Shown piece by piece: positions 1 to 8,203 of a DNA stretch of 64,000 bases. Below the pieces are notes generated by a model. It saw only the letters and a program-made list of their open reading frames with translations, ran no database searches and was not told where the DNA came from. This stretch comes from Allomuricauda sp. (GTDB lineage Bacteria; Bacteroidota; Bacteroidia; Flavobacteriales; Flavobacteriaceae): positions 434,001 to 498,000 of the forward strand of contig RHLF01000001.1 in assembly GCA_003712125.1 (NCBI GenBank), in the 5' to 3' direction. The translations under genes were made by a program, and so were the position numbers. How positions within the stretch are numbered: the stretch's first letter is position 1; every line of letters starts with the position of its first letter.

Positions 1-1509
1 GTTTTGGATCGCTTCTTCACTGCCCCTGACATGACTCCAATTGATATTGCCCCCAACATACCAATCCCTATCGTTCCATTGGTGTTTGAAATCAAAGCCC
101 CCCGTATAGGCCTGGCGGTGTAAAAAGCTTACATTTTCTGATAGGGCATCACGGTTTACAGCGGTAAAAATTCCACCGATGTAAGAGTTTCGTTCGTTGA
201 AGTCTTTCTGCAAACGCGTTACAAAATAATTGGTCAATGGCTCTACGATTTCCTCACGTCGCTCCCCATTATTATCGATTGTTGCAAACCTCCTGGCGGT
301 AACACTTTCCAAGACCCCAATGGCCCATCCATTTTGTGTTTTACCACTAAAACGAGCAGCACCCAATATGGGGGTGTTTTCAGGTTGGTCAACAAACTCA
401 CCACTATTGGTATTTGGAAACCCTTGTGGATTACGGCCAATGCGCCTGCTGTAAAATACATTATCAGCGCCAAACGTATTACCCGCTTGTGATTGGGAAA
501 GATTAAAGTCAAAAATATTATTGTTTTCCACGAAAAAAGGGCGCTGTTCCCTAAAAAAGATCTGAAAACCATCTAAGGCAATCGCCGAAGGGTCTGCCTC
601 TACCTGTCCGAAATCAGGATTAACGGTCAAATCAAGGGTGAGATCATTTGTCACCCCTATTTTGGCGTCCAATCCAAAATTCAAATCCGTTTCATCACCG
701 GTTCGAAATGGATTACCAGCTTCAGCTTCATAAGTTTCGCCCTTGGCCACTGTATAGGGTTGTATTTCCAATTGCTTTTGGGGTTCAATATTTCGTAACC
801 CATGCAACTCACCAAACTCACTTACCCACCCAGGCTGGTCGATGGGCTTTCGCTGCCAAAGCGAACGCTCTTCTTCCCTAAAAAACCGTCTTGTTGACTG
901 AAGGCCCCAAATCTGCTCCTCTTGTTGACTAAATTTAATCTGACTAAAGGGTATTTTCAATTCAGCGGTCCATCCCTCTTCATCCACATGGGTTCGCGTA
1001 TACCAAATTGGATTCCAGCTGTCATCCCAATTATTTCCATTCTCAGAGATCAGTTCATCACCCTTTACCCCTGCGGCAGTGACCGTAAAGCTAAAGGCGG
1101 TTCTTTTATCATGGTAACTGTCAATATTAAATTCTACCCAATCCCCGTCGAAACCGTCACGTCGTGACATTCGCTTCACAATTTTATCGGGTTCATTATC
1201 CATACAGCGCACACCTATATATAGGTATTTGTTATCGTAAACAATTTTGAATTTGGTCTGTTGGCTAGGAGGTGTATTTTCATCGGGTTGGTTTTCAATA
1301 TAGTCACCGGCCCATTCGACAGTGTTCCAAACGGGATCATTCAATAAACCATCAATGGTCGGGGGGGCGTTTTCGTCTACTGAAGCTGTTACATATATTT
1401 TCTTCGGAACCACTTCCGGTGCTGGATCATTGGAGCCTTCAGTTTCTTGGGCATGTACAGGAAAAAATAAAAAAAAGGAGCATACGGTTAGGATGGTGAT
1501 TGTTCTCAT
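1..1509 (-). CDS. DUF5916 / CBM9-like domain protein, 3' end cut by the window edge
   Basis: The frame stays open from an ATG at 1507-1509 to base 1, so 503 codons are visible and the C-terminus lies outside the window. The N-terminus is a signal peptide (MRTITILTV, hydrophobic core, then VHAQ) followed by a carbohydrate-binding family 9-like beta-sandwich at about residues 30-230 (VDENAPPTIDGLLNDPVW, then YLYIGVRCMD and the RRDGFDGDWVEF block). From about residue 240 it reads as the DUF5916 region, with FFREQRPFFVENNNIF and repeated beta-strand segments. Members of this family are exported and often predicted to form an outer-membrane barrel; their substrate is unknown. No partner gene is visible, since the next gene is divergent rplM. 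Family assignment is from recognised motifs; a function is not claimed. Confidence 0.8.
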   Translation of the reverse strand, partial: MRTITILTVCSFFLFFPVHAQETEGSNDPAPEVVPKKIYVTASVDENAPPTIDGLLNDPVWNTVEWAGDYIENQPDENTPPSQQTKFKIVYDNKYLYIGVRCMDNEPDKIVKRMSRRDGFDGDWVEFNIDSYHDKRTAFSFTVTAAGVKGDELISENGNNWDDSWNPIWYTRTHVDEEGWTAELKIPFSQIKFSQQEEQIWGLQSTRRFFREEERSLWQRKPIDQPGWVSEFGELHGLRNIEPQKQLEIQPYTVAKGETYEAEAGNPFRTGDETDLNFGLDAKIGVTNDLTLDLTVNPDFGQVEADPSAIALDGFQIFFREQRPFFVENNNIFDFNLSQSQAGNTFGADNVFYSRRIGRNPQGFPNTNSGEFVDQPENTPILGAARFSGKTQNGWAIGVLESVTARRFATIDNNGERREEIVEPLTNYFVTRLQKDFNERNSYIGGIFTAVNRDALSENVSFLHRQAYTGGFDFKHQWNDRDWYVGGNINWSHVRGSEEAIQN

Positions 1510-1679
1510 GGATAGAATTAGCTTTTTGATTGATGTAGTAAAGACCTGTCATTTTTCAAATGGTTACACCTTTTCACCCAAATGCCCTTTTTTTAACACT
1601 ATTTTTGGAAACTTTTAAGGTTGGATGGAGGTCTAAAGCCGTCCTAGGAAAAAATCAAAAAAAATGGCCTGCCAACGAT

Positions 1680-1709
1680 TTGTAATTCAATCTAATAATT
1701 GTACATTTG
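1680..1709 (+). promoter_or_regulatory. Bacteroidota-type promoter of the rplM-rpsI operon
   Basis: A TTG at 1680-1682 (within TTTG 1679-1682) is followed after 19 bases by TACATTTG at 1702-1709, an exact match to the TAnnTTTG -7 element used by the primary sigma factor of Bacteroidota. The predicted transcription start is about 1716, giving a leader of roughly 40 nt before the GTG start at 1756. Confidence 0.7.
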
Positions 1710-1755
1710 CAGCCCGTTTGACGGGAATGGATTGTAAATCTGTAATAATCGAAAA

Positions 1756-2211
1756 GTGGATACATTAAGTTATAAGACCATATCGGCCAATAAAGCAACC
1801 GTTGACAAGCAGTGGTTATTGGTTGATGCCGAAGGACAAACCTTGGGTAGATTGGCCTCAAAGGTTGCTAAAATTCTTAGAGGAAAACACAAACCAAGTT
1901 TTACCCCCCATGTTGATTGTGGTGACAATGTAATTGTTATCAATGCTGAGAAAATTAATTTGAGTGGCAACAAATGGTCCGATAAGGTTTATTTGCGCTA
2001 CACAGGTTATCCTGGTGGACAGCGCTCCACTTCGGCCCAAGAGCTTTTGGAAAAACACCCAGAAAGATTGATTGAAAAATCAGTCAAAGGGATGCTTCCA
2101 AAAAACCGTTTGGGTGCAGAGCTTTTCAGAAACCTGAAGGTTTATGCAGGTGCAGCGCACAATCAGGAAGCACAAAAGCCAAAAGCAATTAATCTAAACG
2201 ACTACAAATAA
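1756..2211 (+). CDS. rplM: 50S ribosomal protein L13
   Basis: This 151-residue protein is full length for L13, an early-assembling 23S rRNA-binding protein of the large subunit. Diagnostic segments include [16 protein letters not shown] near residue 20, [16 protein letters not shown] near 50 and [13 protein letters not shown] near 110. The start is GTG at 1756; it is chosen because MDTLSYKT is the conserved flavobacterial N-terminus and no in-frame ATG precedes it. Its stop overlaps the rpsI start by one base (TAATG), so the two are translationally coupled in the universal rplM-rpsI operon. Confidence 0.97.
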   Translation: MDTLSYKTISANKATVDKQWLLVDAEGQTLGRLASKVAKILRGKHKPSFTPHVDCGDNVIVINAEKINLSGNKWSDKVYLRYTGYPGGQRSTSAQELLEKHPERLIEKSVKGMLPKNRLGAELFRNLKVYAGAAHNQEAQKPKAINLNDYK

Positions 2212-2597
2212 TGGAAGTTGTTCACAAAATAGGTAGAAGAAAAACCGCTGTCGCACGTGTTTACGTTTCTGAAGGAAAAGGCAACATAACCGTCAACAAA
2301 AGAAAGCTGGAAGATTATTTTACAACTGGTACGCTTCAGTATAAAGTAAAGCAACCTTTCGCCCTGACTGAAAATGAAGGAAGCTACGACGTAAATGTGA
2401 ATGTTTATGGTGGCGGAATTACAGGACAGGCTGAAGCTGTTCGCTTGGCACTTTCAAGAGCCCTATGTGAAATAGACGAGGAAAACAGAACAGCGCTTAA
2501 ACCAGAGGGATTGCTAACAAGAGATCCACGAATGGTAGAGCGTAAAAAATACGGTCAGAAAAAGGCACGTAAGAAATTCCAGTTCTCGAAACGTTAA
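2211..2597 (+). CDS. rpsI: 30S ribosomal protein S9
   Basis: This 128-residue protein is the expected length for S9, whose C-terminal tail reaches into the ribosomal P site. It starts EVVHKIGRRKTAVARVYV, has the central YGGGITGQAEAVRLALSRAL block, and ends in the basic RKKYGQKKARKKFQFSKR tail with the conserved terminal Arg. It begins inside the rplM stop codon. A pair of palindromic repeats lies just after its stop, and rpsB follows 235 bases downstream. Confidence 0.97.
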   Translation: MEVVHKIGRRKTAVARVYVSEGKGNITVNKRKLEDYFTTGTLQYKVKQPFALTENEGSYDVNVNVYGGGITGQAEAVRLALSRALCEIDEENRTALKPEGLLTRDPRMVERKKYGQKKARKKFQFSKR

Positions 2598-2602
2598 TTA
2601 TA

Positions 2603-2655
2603 TGCTGAACTTGATTCAGCAACCACTAATAAATATCCTGAAAAAATTTCAGGAT
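2603..2655. repeat. Tandem pair of CTGAA...TTCAG palindromes (possible non-autonomous REP/MITE-like element)
   Basis: Two hairpins lie back to back. The first is TGCTGAA (2603-2609), loop CTTGA, TTCAGCA (2615-2621). The second is ATCCTGAAA (2635-2643), loop AAA, TTTCAGGAT (2647-2655). Neither is followed by a T-run, so they do not look like simple terminators. The first matches the palindrome at 43008-43028 (TATGCTGAACTTG, one variable base, TTCAG) and the second is of the same type as 43334-43352, in the same order and orientation as at the GIY-YIG unit but with no gene between them. Confidence 0.7.
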
Positions 2656-2661
2656 GAAGTT

Positions 2662-2832
2662 CATTGAAGGGTTCGAACCTAGGTTCAGAAACCAAATTTT
2701 AATCAAGTTGTCGTTGTTCCAAAGAGCAAAACGACTTTTTGGAAATTAGTTTAGCATCTAAATGAATGGGGCGATTTGCAAAATGACCACCCATGCATTG
2801 CGACTACAACGGAACGTAAACTAAGTTCAAAA
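2662..2832 (+). promoter_or_regulatory. Structured leader upstream of rpsB
   Basis: The segment carries a perfect 12-bp palindrome GAACCTAGGTTC (2675-2686), overlapping GGTTCGAACC (2670-2679). Further on, GTCGTT can pair with AACGAC and TTCCAAA can pair with TTTGGAA; these two stems overlap and would exclude each other. Such alternatives suit an autoregulatory ribosomal protein leader, as S2 has in other bacteria, but I recognise no named RNA family. No exact TAnnTTTG promoter was found in it. Confidence 0.35.
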
Positions 2833-4020
2833 ATGGCAAGTAAAGTTGAAGTAAAAAACTTACTCGAAGCGGGTGTGCATTTTGGCCACCTAACAAGAAA
2901 ATGGAATCCAAACATGGCTCCTTACATTTATATGGAGCGTAACGGGATTCATGTTATCAATCTCTACAAAACTGCAGCAAAGTTAGAAGAGGCCAATGAA
3001 GCATTGAAAAAAATCGCTTCTTCGGGCCGAAAGGTACTTTTTGTTGCTACTAAGAAACAAGCCAAGGATATCGTAGCTGAAAAGGTGGCTAAGGTAAATA
3101 TGCCTTACATCACCGAGCGCTGGCCAGGTGGTATGTTGACCAATTTTGTGACCATCAGAAAGGCGGTCAAGAAAATGGCTGCTATTGACCGTATGAAAAA
3201 AGACGGCACTTTTGGCACCCTATCCAAAAAAGAAAGGCTACAAGTAGATCGTCTTAGGGCCAAACTTGAAAAGAACTTGGGATCTATCTCTGATATGACC
3301 CGTTTGCCAGGTGCGATATTTATTGTTGACACCATGCGTGAGCATATTGCGGTCAAGGAAGCCCAAAAATTGAACATTCCAATTTTTGCGATGGTAGACA
3401 CCAATTCTGATCCAAGACCTATTGATTATGTCATCCCATCAAACGATGATGCTGGCAAATCTATTGAAGTAATCATGGGTGCCGTGACCGATGCCATTGC
3501 AGAAGGATTGACCGAGCGTAAAAATGAGCGGCAACAAGAAAATGTTGAAGAAGAGGAAGAAGTAGTGGATACTTCCAAGACTACGGCCATGGTTATTGGC
3601 GAAGAGGATGGTGAGCCTGTAGATGGAGAAAATGAAATCGCCGCAGGTACTGAAGTCGAAGAAAAAGTTGAGGAAGAGGTAGCTGCAAAAGGAGAGGCGC
3701 CAAAAGCCGAAGCCAAGGTGGAAGCTAAAAAAGAAGCGGCACCGGCCAAGGCCAAAAAAGCTGCAAAAGCAGACGATTTGACCAAAGTTGAAGGTATCGG
3801 GCCCAAGGCGGCAGAAGCATTGGTTGCTGCTGGTATCGGAACCTATGCCGATTTATCGAAGGCCAAACCAGATGCGATCAAAGAAATTTTGACCGAGGCA
3901 AGTTCGCGAATGGCCCATTTAGACCCAACTACTTGGCCAAAGCAAGCTAAAATGGCTGCCGATGGAAAATGGGACGAATTAAAAGAATGGCAAGACAAGG
4001 CCAAAGGTGGTGTAGAGTAA
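2833..4020 (+). CDS. rpsB: 30S ribosomal protein S2 with C-terminal helix-hairpin-helix extension
   Basis: S2 binds the small subunit at the head-body junction late in assembly. The canonical core occupies about residues 1-228 (VKNLLEAGVHFGHLTRKWNP, ITERWPGGMLTNF, IFAMVDTNSDP). It is followed by an acidic then Lys/Ala/Glu-rich linker at about 229-313 and a globular segment at about 314-395 that begins DDLTKVEGIGPKAAEALV, a helix-hairpin-helix signature. At 395 residues it is far longer than typical S2 (about 230-260). I recall similar tails on flavobacterial L21. The start is ATG 2833, since MASKVEVKNLL is the conserved N-terminus; the frame is open 57 bases further up but that segment is not conserved-looking. 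tsf follows 57 bases downstream. Confidence 0.95.
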   Translation: MASKVEVKNLLEAGVHFGHLTRKWNPNMAPYIYMERNGIHVINLYKTAAKLEEANEALKKIASSGRKVLFVATKKQAKDIVAEKVAKVNMPYITERWPGGMLTNFVTIRKAVKKMAAIDRMKKDGTFGTLSKKERLQVDRLRAKLEKNLGSISDMTRLPGAIFIVDTMREHIAVKEAQKLNIPIFAMVDTNSDPRPIDYVIPSNDDAGKSIEVIMGAVTDAIAEGLTERKNERQQENVEEEEEVVDTSKTTAMVIGEEDGEPVDGENEIAAGTEVEEKVEEEVAAKGEAPKAEAKVEAKKEAAPAKAKKAAKADDLTKVEGIGPKAAEALVAAGIGTYADLSKAKPDAIKEILTEASSRMAHLDPTTWPKQAKMAADGKWDELKEWQDKAKGGVE

Positions 4021-4077
4021 ACAGAACTGAACACGCCTAAATACAAATAGTTTTACTAAAATTTAAAGTATACAGAA

Positions 4078-4902
4078 ATGGCAAATATTACAGCCGCAGA
4101 CGTAAATAAATTAAGAAAAGCCACAGGTGCTGGAATGATGGATTGCAAAAAAGCTTTGGTTGAAGCTGAGGGTGATTTTGACAAAGCCATCGAAATTCTT
4201 CGTAAGAAAGGACAGAAAGTTGCAGCAAAGAGAGCCGACAGAGATTCCTCTGAAGGTGCCGCTATTGCAAAGGTCAATACAGATAAAACAGAAGGTGTTG
4301 TTATCTCATTGAATTGCGAAACCGACTTTGTTGCAAAGAACGAATCATTTGTGTCTTTGGCACATCAATTGGCAGATGAGGCATTGAACCATGCTGATAA
4401 AGATTCTTTTTTAGCCGCTGCTTTTGAAGGTATGACCGTTTCGGAAAAATTAACCGAACAAACCGGTGTCATTGGTGAGAAAATTGAGATTGGAAGCTTT
4501 GAAAAACTTAATGCTCCCTTTGTTGGTTCTTACATTCATGCAGGTAATAAAATTGCTACTTTGGTAGGTTTATCAGCTGCTGTTGATGGTGCTCCTGAAG
4601 CCGCCAAAGATGTGGCGATGCAAGCTGCTGCAATGAATCCGGTTGCATTGAATGAAGAAGGTGTTGATCAATCGGTGATTGATAAGGAAATTGAGATTGC
4701 CAAAGATCAATTGCGTCAAGAAGGTAAACCTGAGGCTATGTTAGACAATATTGCCAAAGGAAAACTAAAGCGCTTTTTCAAGGATAACACCTTGGTAAAC
4801 CAAGCCTTTATCAAGGACAGTAAGCAAAGTGTTGCCCAATATGTAAAATCTGTGAATTCAGATTTGGAAGTTACCGGCTTTGAGCGTGTTGCTCTCGGAT
4901 AA
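4078..4902 (+). CDS. tsf: Translation elongation factor Ts
   Basis: EF-Ts is the nucleotide exchange factor that regenerates EF-Tu-GTP. The N-terminal UBA-like domain is clear (VNKLRKATGAGMMDCKKAL), followed by the core with TDFVAKNESF near residue 80 and the second half-domain around IHAGNKIATLVGL. Length is 274 residues, normal for the family. It is the second gene of the common rpsB-tsf operon and is closed by the strong terminator at 4925-4959. Confidence 0.97.
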   Translation: MANITAADVNKLRKATGAGMMDCKKALVEAEGDFDKAIEILRKKGQKVAAKRADRDSSEGAAIAKVNTDKTEGVVISLNCETDFVAKNESFVSLAHQLADEALNHADKDSFLAAAFEGMTVSEKLTEQTGVIGEKIEIGSFEKLNAPFVGSYIHAGNKIATLVGLSAAVDGAPEAAKDVAMQAAAMNPVALNEEGVDQSVIDKEIEIAKDQLRQEGKPEAMLDNIAKGKLKRFFKDNTLVNQAFIKDSKQSVAQYVKSVNSDLEVTGFERVALG

Positions 4903-4924
4903 GTCCACAACTACAATTAAAAAA

Positions 4925-4959
4925 GCGCCCGTTACTGAATTGTAACGGGCGCTTTTTTT
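4925..4959 (+). terminator. Rho-independent terminator of rpsB-tsf, bidirectional
   Basis: An 11-bp perfect stem GCGCCCGTTAC (4925-4935) / GTAACGGGCGC (4942-4952) with loop TGAATT is followed by seven T residues. A-runs precede it on the plus strand, so the minus-strand reading also ends in T and can terminate the converging DUF4097 operon. Confidence 0.92.
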
Positions 4960-4982
4960 AGGTCTACTTAAATCTTCAATCC

Positions 4983-5789
4983 CTATTTTTTACGAATAAT
5001 GACATTGCCGTTCAAGGTTTTAAAAAGAATCTCTGGACCACCACCATTAATTTCTCCCGAAATCCATTTGTCAACGGTCACTTTGTAAACACCTTTCGAA
5101 TTCCGCTTTTGGTCAACATCCGCTGACGTTCTTTGGTTCATCTCAAAATCGGTATACACATTGCCATTTTCTGTTCTGGCCTTGACATCTGCTTTGTAAT
5201 CAGACGGGAAGGTTACATCCAGATTTCCATTCAAACTGGTAAAGGCCATGGGCGCATCATAATCTACCGAATCAAAGGTGACGATAATATCACGGTTCAA
5301 GGCATCTGCGATTACCGATCCCCCAATATCCTCAAGGGTAATGGCGCCATTGGTATTGCTGATTTCCATATCACCGCTTACCCCGTTGACCCAAATATTG
5401 CCGTCATTGACCGCACTTAATTTCAGTGAAAAGTTTTTGGGCACCGTAATCGTGAAGTCCATTTTTTTATTGTTGGGACCTGATTTGATCGTTACCTTGT
5501 TATTGTCCTCCTCCACGGAAAATCCACCGCTAGAATTACTTATTTTCTTCAACCCATTAACCGTGGTCTCCGCAGGTTTTTTGGCCCTACTCTTTGTCTC
5601 AACGATCACATCGTTGCCTGAATGGGCATTTACCGTGATTGAACCATATAGCAGTCCTATTTTCAGATACCCCTTACTTCCAGGATTGCTCAAGGGAATA
5701 TTCAATTTCTGATCTGTTTGTGAAAACAACCCGAGCGGGAGCATCATCACAAAAAGCATATATACGAAAGTGTGTATTGTTTTTTTCAT
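4983..5789 (-). CDS. Exported DUF4097 family protein
   Basis: This 268-residue protein has a signal peptide (MKKTIHTFVYMLF ... GLFSQ) and then a repetitive beta-strand body with patterns such as GNIWVNGVSGDMEISNTNG and TSLNGNLDVTF, typical of DUF4097 putative adhesin-like beta-helix proteins. The ending FKTLNGNVIIRKK resembles that of its upstream neighbour (LLNGDALVKK), which shows the two are paralogues. It is the last gene of the sigma factor cluster, 4 bases after the upstream paralogue. Location is probably periplasmic or cell surface; the function is unknown. Confidence 0.82.
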   Translation of the reverse strand: MKKTIHTFVYMLFVMMLPLGLFSQTDQKLNIPLSNPGSKGYLKIGLLYGSITVNAHSGNDVIVETKSRAKKPAETTVNGLKKISNSSGGFSVEEDNNKVTIKSGPNNKKMDFTITVPKNFSLKLSAVNDGNIWVNGVSGDMEISNTNGAITLEDIGGSVIADALNRDIIVTFDSVDYDAPMAFTSLNGNLDVTFPSDYKADVKARTENGNVYTDFEMNQRTSADVDQKRNSKGVYKVTVDKWISGEINGGGPEILFKTLNGNVIIRKK

Positions 5790-5793
5790 GTTT

Positions 5794-6663
5794 TTATTTT
5801 TTTACTAGCGCATCGCCGTTCAACAATTGGAAATCAAGTTTGATACCTCCACTCCCTATCCGGAACGATTCATTCGAATCTACTTTGTATTTCACGCCTT
5901 TATTCCCCTTAACCTCCTTTTGGGTGACCTTTGCCTGTAAGGTAGTTGTATCGAAGTTGGTGTAGAGATCACCATTCAAACTCTTAAAAGATACATCTGC
6001 ATTCAACCCATCTTTAAATATGACGTTGATATCACCATTTAACGAATGGTAGCTCGAATCTTCCCTAGGGTTGGAATGGTAGGTGATATTGATATCCTTG
6101 TTCAGGGCATTCGCATCGGTCTTCCCCGATACATTTTCTAGGGTTATGGCCCCATTTAAATTATTGACCTTCATCAAGGAACCCTGTACATCTTTGACAA
6201 AAATGTCTCCACTGTTCATGGTTCCGACATTAAGCCCAGTGTTCTTTGGCACCTTAACGGTAAAATCTAAATGGTAGCGGTATTTCGGCCGATCACTGTA
6301 ATTGTAATTCTCGTTGTGGGAAAAACGCCCCTTATCAAAATCGAAATAGGTCCATGGTGAGTCTAAAAAAACGAAGATTTCGTTCCCCTTCTCCTCAATC
6401 GATATTCCAATTTCTTGCTTACCTGTTTCAAGATACGCTTCGTTTTTTGCCTTGATCACTTTTTTGACCTCGACCAAAATGGCACTTCCATTATAACCTT
6501 CAACAGCAATTGAGCCGTTTACATTTTGCACATGCAATACATTTTTTGAATTGCTGGATGCAAATTGGAGTTCTTTTTTAATGGTCTCCCTAAATTCTTG
6601 TGCTTGCAGTACCACACAAAAACAAAGTGCCATTGTCAATAAGATTACTTTACTAGTTTTCAT
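5794..6663 (-). CDS. Exported DUF4097 family protein
   Basis: This 289-residue protein starts with a signal peptide (MKTSKVILLTMALCFCVVLQAQ). Its body is a series of short beta-strand repeats (GSIAVEGYNGSAILVEV, LMKVNNLNGAITLENVSG, YHSLNGDINVIF, FKSLNGDLYTNF), the LNG-x-I/L pattern of DUF4097 proteins. It lies 28 bases after the HEAT-repeat gene and 4 bases before the second DUF4097 gene, all in one direction behind the ECF sigma factor. That position suggests it belongs to the regulon of that sigma factor or is its signal input. No enzymatic residues are recognised. Confidence 0.82.
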   Translation of the reverse strand: MKTSKVILLTMALCFCVVLQAQEFRETIKKELQFASSNSKNVLHVQNVNGSIAVEGYNGSAILVEVKKVIKAKNEAYLETGKQEIGISIEEKGNEIFVFLDSPWTYFDFDKGRFSHNENYNYSDRPKYRYHLDFTVKVPKNTGLNVGTMNSGDIFVKDVQGSLMKVNNLNGAITLENVSGKTDANALNKDINITYHSNPREDSSYHSLNGDINVIFKDGLNADVSFKSLNGDLYTNFDTTTLQAKVTQKEVKGNKGVKYKVDSNESFRIGSGGIKLDFQLLNGDALVKK

Positions 6664-6691
6664 AACTGTTCGTTTTTAGATTAATGTATAT

Positions 6692-7486
6692 TCAAATAAT
6701 TTGATTGATTGATTCCTTTAACTTTTTACTTACCGTAGTATCAATATCTGGTTTGTTCAACAATTGCTCCATCGACTTGATCGATTCCTTTTCTTGCAAG
6801 GCAACCATAAGGTCAGCTAGGGCAATTTGAACGATGGGAGAATCTTGCTGGGCAATTGACTGTATCAACCCCATTCGAACATTGGGATTCGCCACATATT
6901 TTGACAGCAACTCGACCGAGGCCAAGCGCACATTGACATTTGAATCATTATTGAGGGTAACAAAAAGTGCGTTGGTAATCCGATCCGTTGCACCATCCAT
7001 TTTGGCCACCTCATTTACGCCCTGCAAGCGTTTATTCGCTGAGGGTTGCTCCAAGAGGGTCAATACCAACTTTTCACGTACCTCCTCTGTTTCTTGATTG
7101 TTGACAACCGTGTTTTCCATAACCGGACGATCATCCTTCACGTTCAAAAAATATCCCGCGGCCAATCCGATGCCCAACAGAAGAATTCCATAGGCCAATT
7201 GTGGCTTAAAAAGAATTTGCAACAAAGTATTCAGCCCATTCGCTTTTTTCTTGGTGGTTTTCTCCACTTCGCTATTTAAAAAACCAAAGAACCTAGCATC
7301 CATGGCTTCTGTTGTTTCAGGAACCGATAGCTTGTCAAGCATCGCCCATGAAGCCTTAAGTGCCTGGAAATCTGCCTCGGCTTCAGCATTGTTTTTCAAA
7401 TAATTGGCAAAAGCGGTTCTTTCTTTTTCATCCAATCCATCGCTTAAAAAATCGATGGCCCAAGTTTCAAATTCTTCTTTCTTCAT
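6692..7486 (-). CDS. HEAT-repeat membrane protein, probable anti-sigma factor
   Basis: The 264-residue product has a soluble N-terminus (KKEEFETWAIDFLSDGLDEKE) resembling the short helical domain of anti-sigma factors. A single transmembrane helix sits near residues 100-118 (AYGILLLGIGLAAGYFL). The C-terminal half looks like HEAT-type helical repeats (ITNALFVTLNNDSNVNVRLASVELLSKY and following), which would lie in the periplasm. It begins 7 bases after the ECF sigma gene. The gene order and topology suggest it holds the sigma factor at the membrane; this role is inferred, since no zinc-binding anti-sigma motif is present. Confidence 0.7.
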   Translation of the reverse strand: MKKEEFETWAIDFLSDGLDEKERTAFANYLKNNAEAEADFQALKASWAMLDKLSVPETTEAMDARFFGFLNSEVEKTTKKKANGLNTLLQILFKPQLAYGILLLGIGLAAGYFLNVKDDRPVMENTVVNNQETEEVREKLVLTLLEQPSANKRLQGVNEVAKMDGATDRITNALFVTLNNDSNVNVRLASVELLSKYVANPNVRMGLIQSIAQQDSPIVQIALADLMVALQEKESIKSMEQLLNKPDIDTTVSKKLKESINQII

Positions 7487-7493
7487 AACCGAT

Positions 7494-8045
7494 TTATTGT
7501 TGCATTTGCAGATACACTGTTCGTAATTCTTTCAAGGCCCTATGGGCTTTTACCTTGGCGGCACCTTCACTACAACCCATGATCTGCCCTACTTCACTAA
7601 ATTTTATACCCTTCAATTTGCTAAGCACCAGTACTTCCCTTTTATCGGAATCCAATTTATTAAGGGCGCTACGCAATAGCTGCTGGTTTTCATCCCTATC
7701 CATGGCATTGTCAGCAGTGCTATCCGTTGTCATTTTATGGGCAACAGTCGACAGTTCCCGTTCGTTGTATGCACTTTTGTTCGCATTAAAGTGATCATAG
7801 TTTACATTTCGGGCGGTAGTGAACATCCACGCCAAAAATGACCCTTCACCTGTATATGTATGCTTGTACTTAATCATCCGAATAAAAACGTTTTGTACCA
7901 AATCTTCACTAATCGAAGCGTTGTGGTTCGTATTATAAAAAAAGCCGAACAATCTTTTTTTGTGTCGTTCGTAAAGCAAGCCCATTTTATCTAGGTCTCC
8001 CGCTTTAACTTTTTTCATTAAGGCATTGTCGGTTAGTGCTTCCAA
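7494..8045 (-). CDS. ECF-type RNA polymerase sigma factor
   Basis: This 183-residue protein has sigma region 2 (LVQNVFIRMIKYKHTYTGEG, then FLAWMFTTARNVNYDHF) and region 4 with its helix-turn-helix (LVLSKLKGIKFSEVGQIMGC, EGAAKVKAHRALKELR). No regions 1 or 3 are present, as expected for the ECF group. The start is uncertain: the TTG at 8045 gives MEALTDNALMKKVKAGD, a conserved-looking N-terminus, while the first ATG (8018) would begin at MKKVKAGD. It leads the cluster with the HEAT-repeat protein and two DUF4097 genes, and is divergent from pyrH. Confidence 0.88.
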   Translation of the reverse strand: MEALTDNALMKKVKAGDLDKMGLLYERHKKRLFGFFYNTNHNASISEDLVQNVFIRMIKYKHTYTGEGSFLAWMFTTARNVNYDHFNANKSAYNERELSTVAHKMTTDSTADNAMDRDENQQLLRSALNKLDSDKREVLVLSKLKGIKFSEVGQIMGCSEGAAKVKAHRALKELRTVYLQMQQ

Positions 8046-8174
8046 TTTGGTTTGGTTTGCGTGCTCAAAAGGGTAAACTGCTATTTTTTTAAAAGGTTAC
8101 AAAAAATACATTTTTTTTGGCCGACGACCATTCTTTGGGTATTCGTAAGCGCTTTTAAGGTTTATTATTTTGAT

Positions 8175-8182
8175 TATTTTTG
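8175..8182 (+). promoter_or_regulatory. -7 promoter element of pyrH
   Basis: TATTTTTG at 8175-8182 matches TAnnTTTG exactly. The predicted start near 8189 leaves a leader of about 15 nt before ATG 8204, and supports 8204 over the TTG at 8180 as the true start codon. No good -33 TTG was seen at the usual distance. Confidence 0.5.
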
Positions 8183-8203
8183 TTCGAATCTCAACCGTAT
8201 CGA

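Noticed and set aside
2776-2832. N-terminal extension of rpsB by 19 codons
   Set aside because: The added residues precede the conserved MASKVEVKNLL start and lie in the structured leader.
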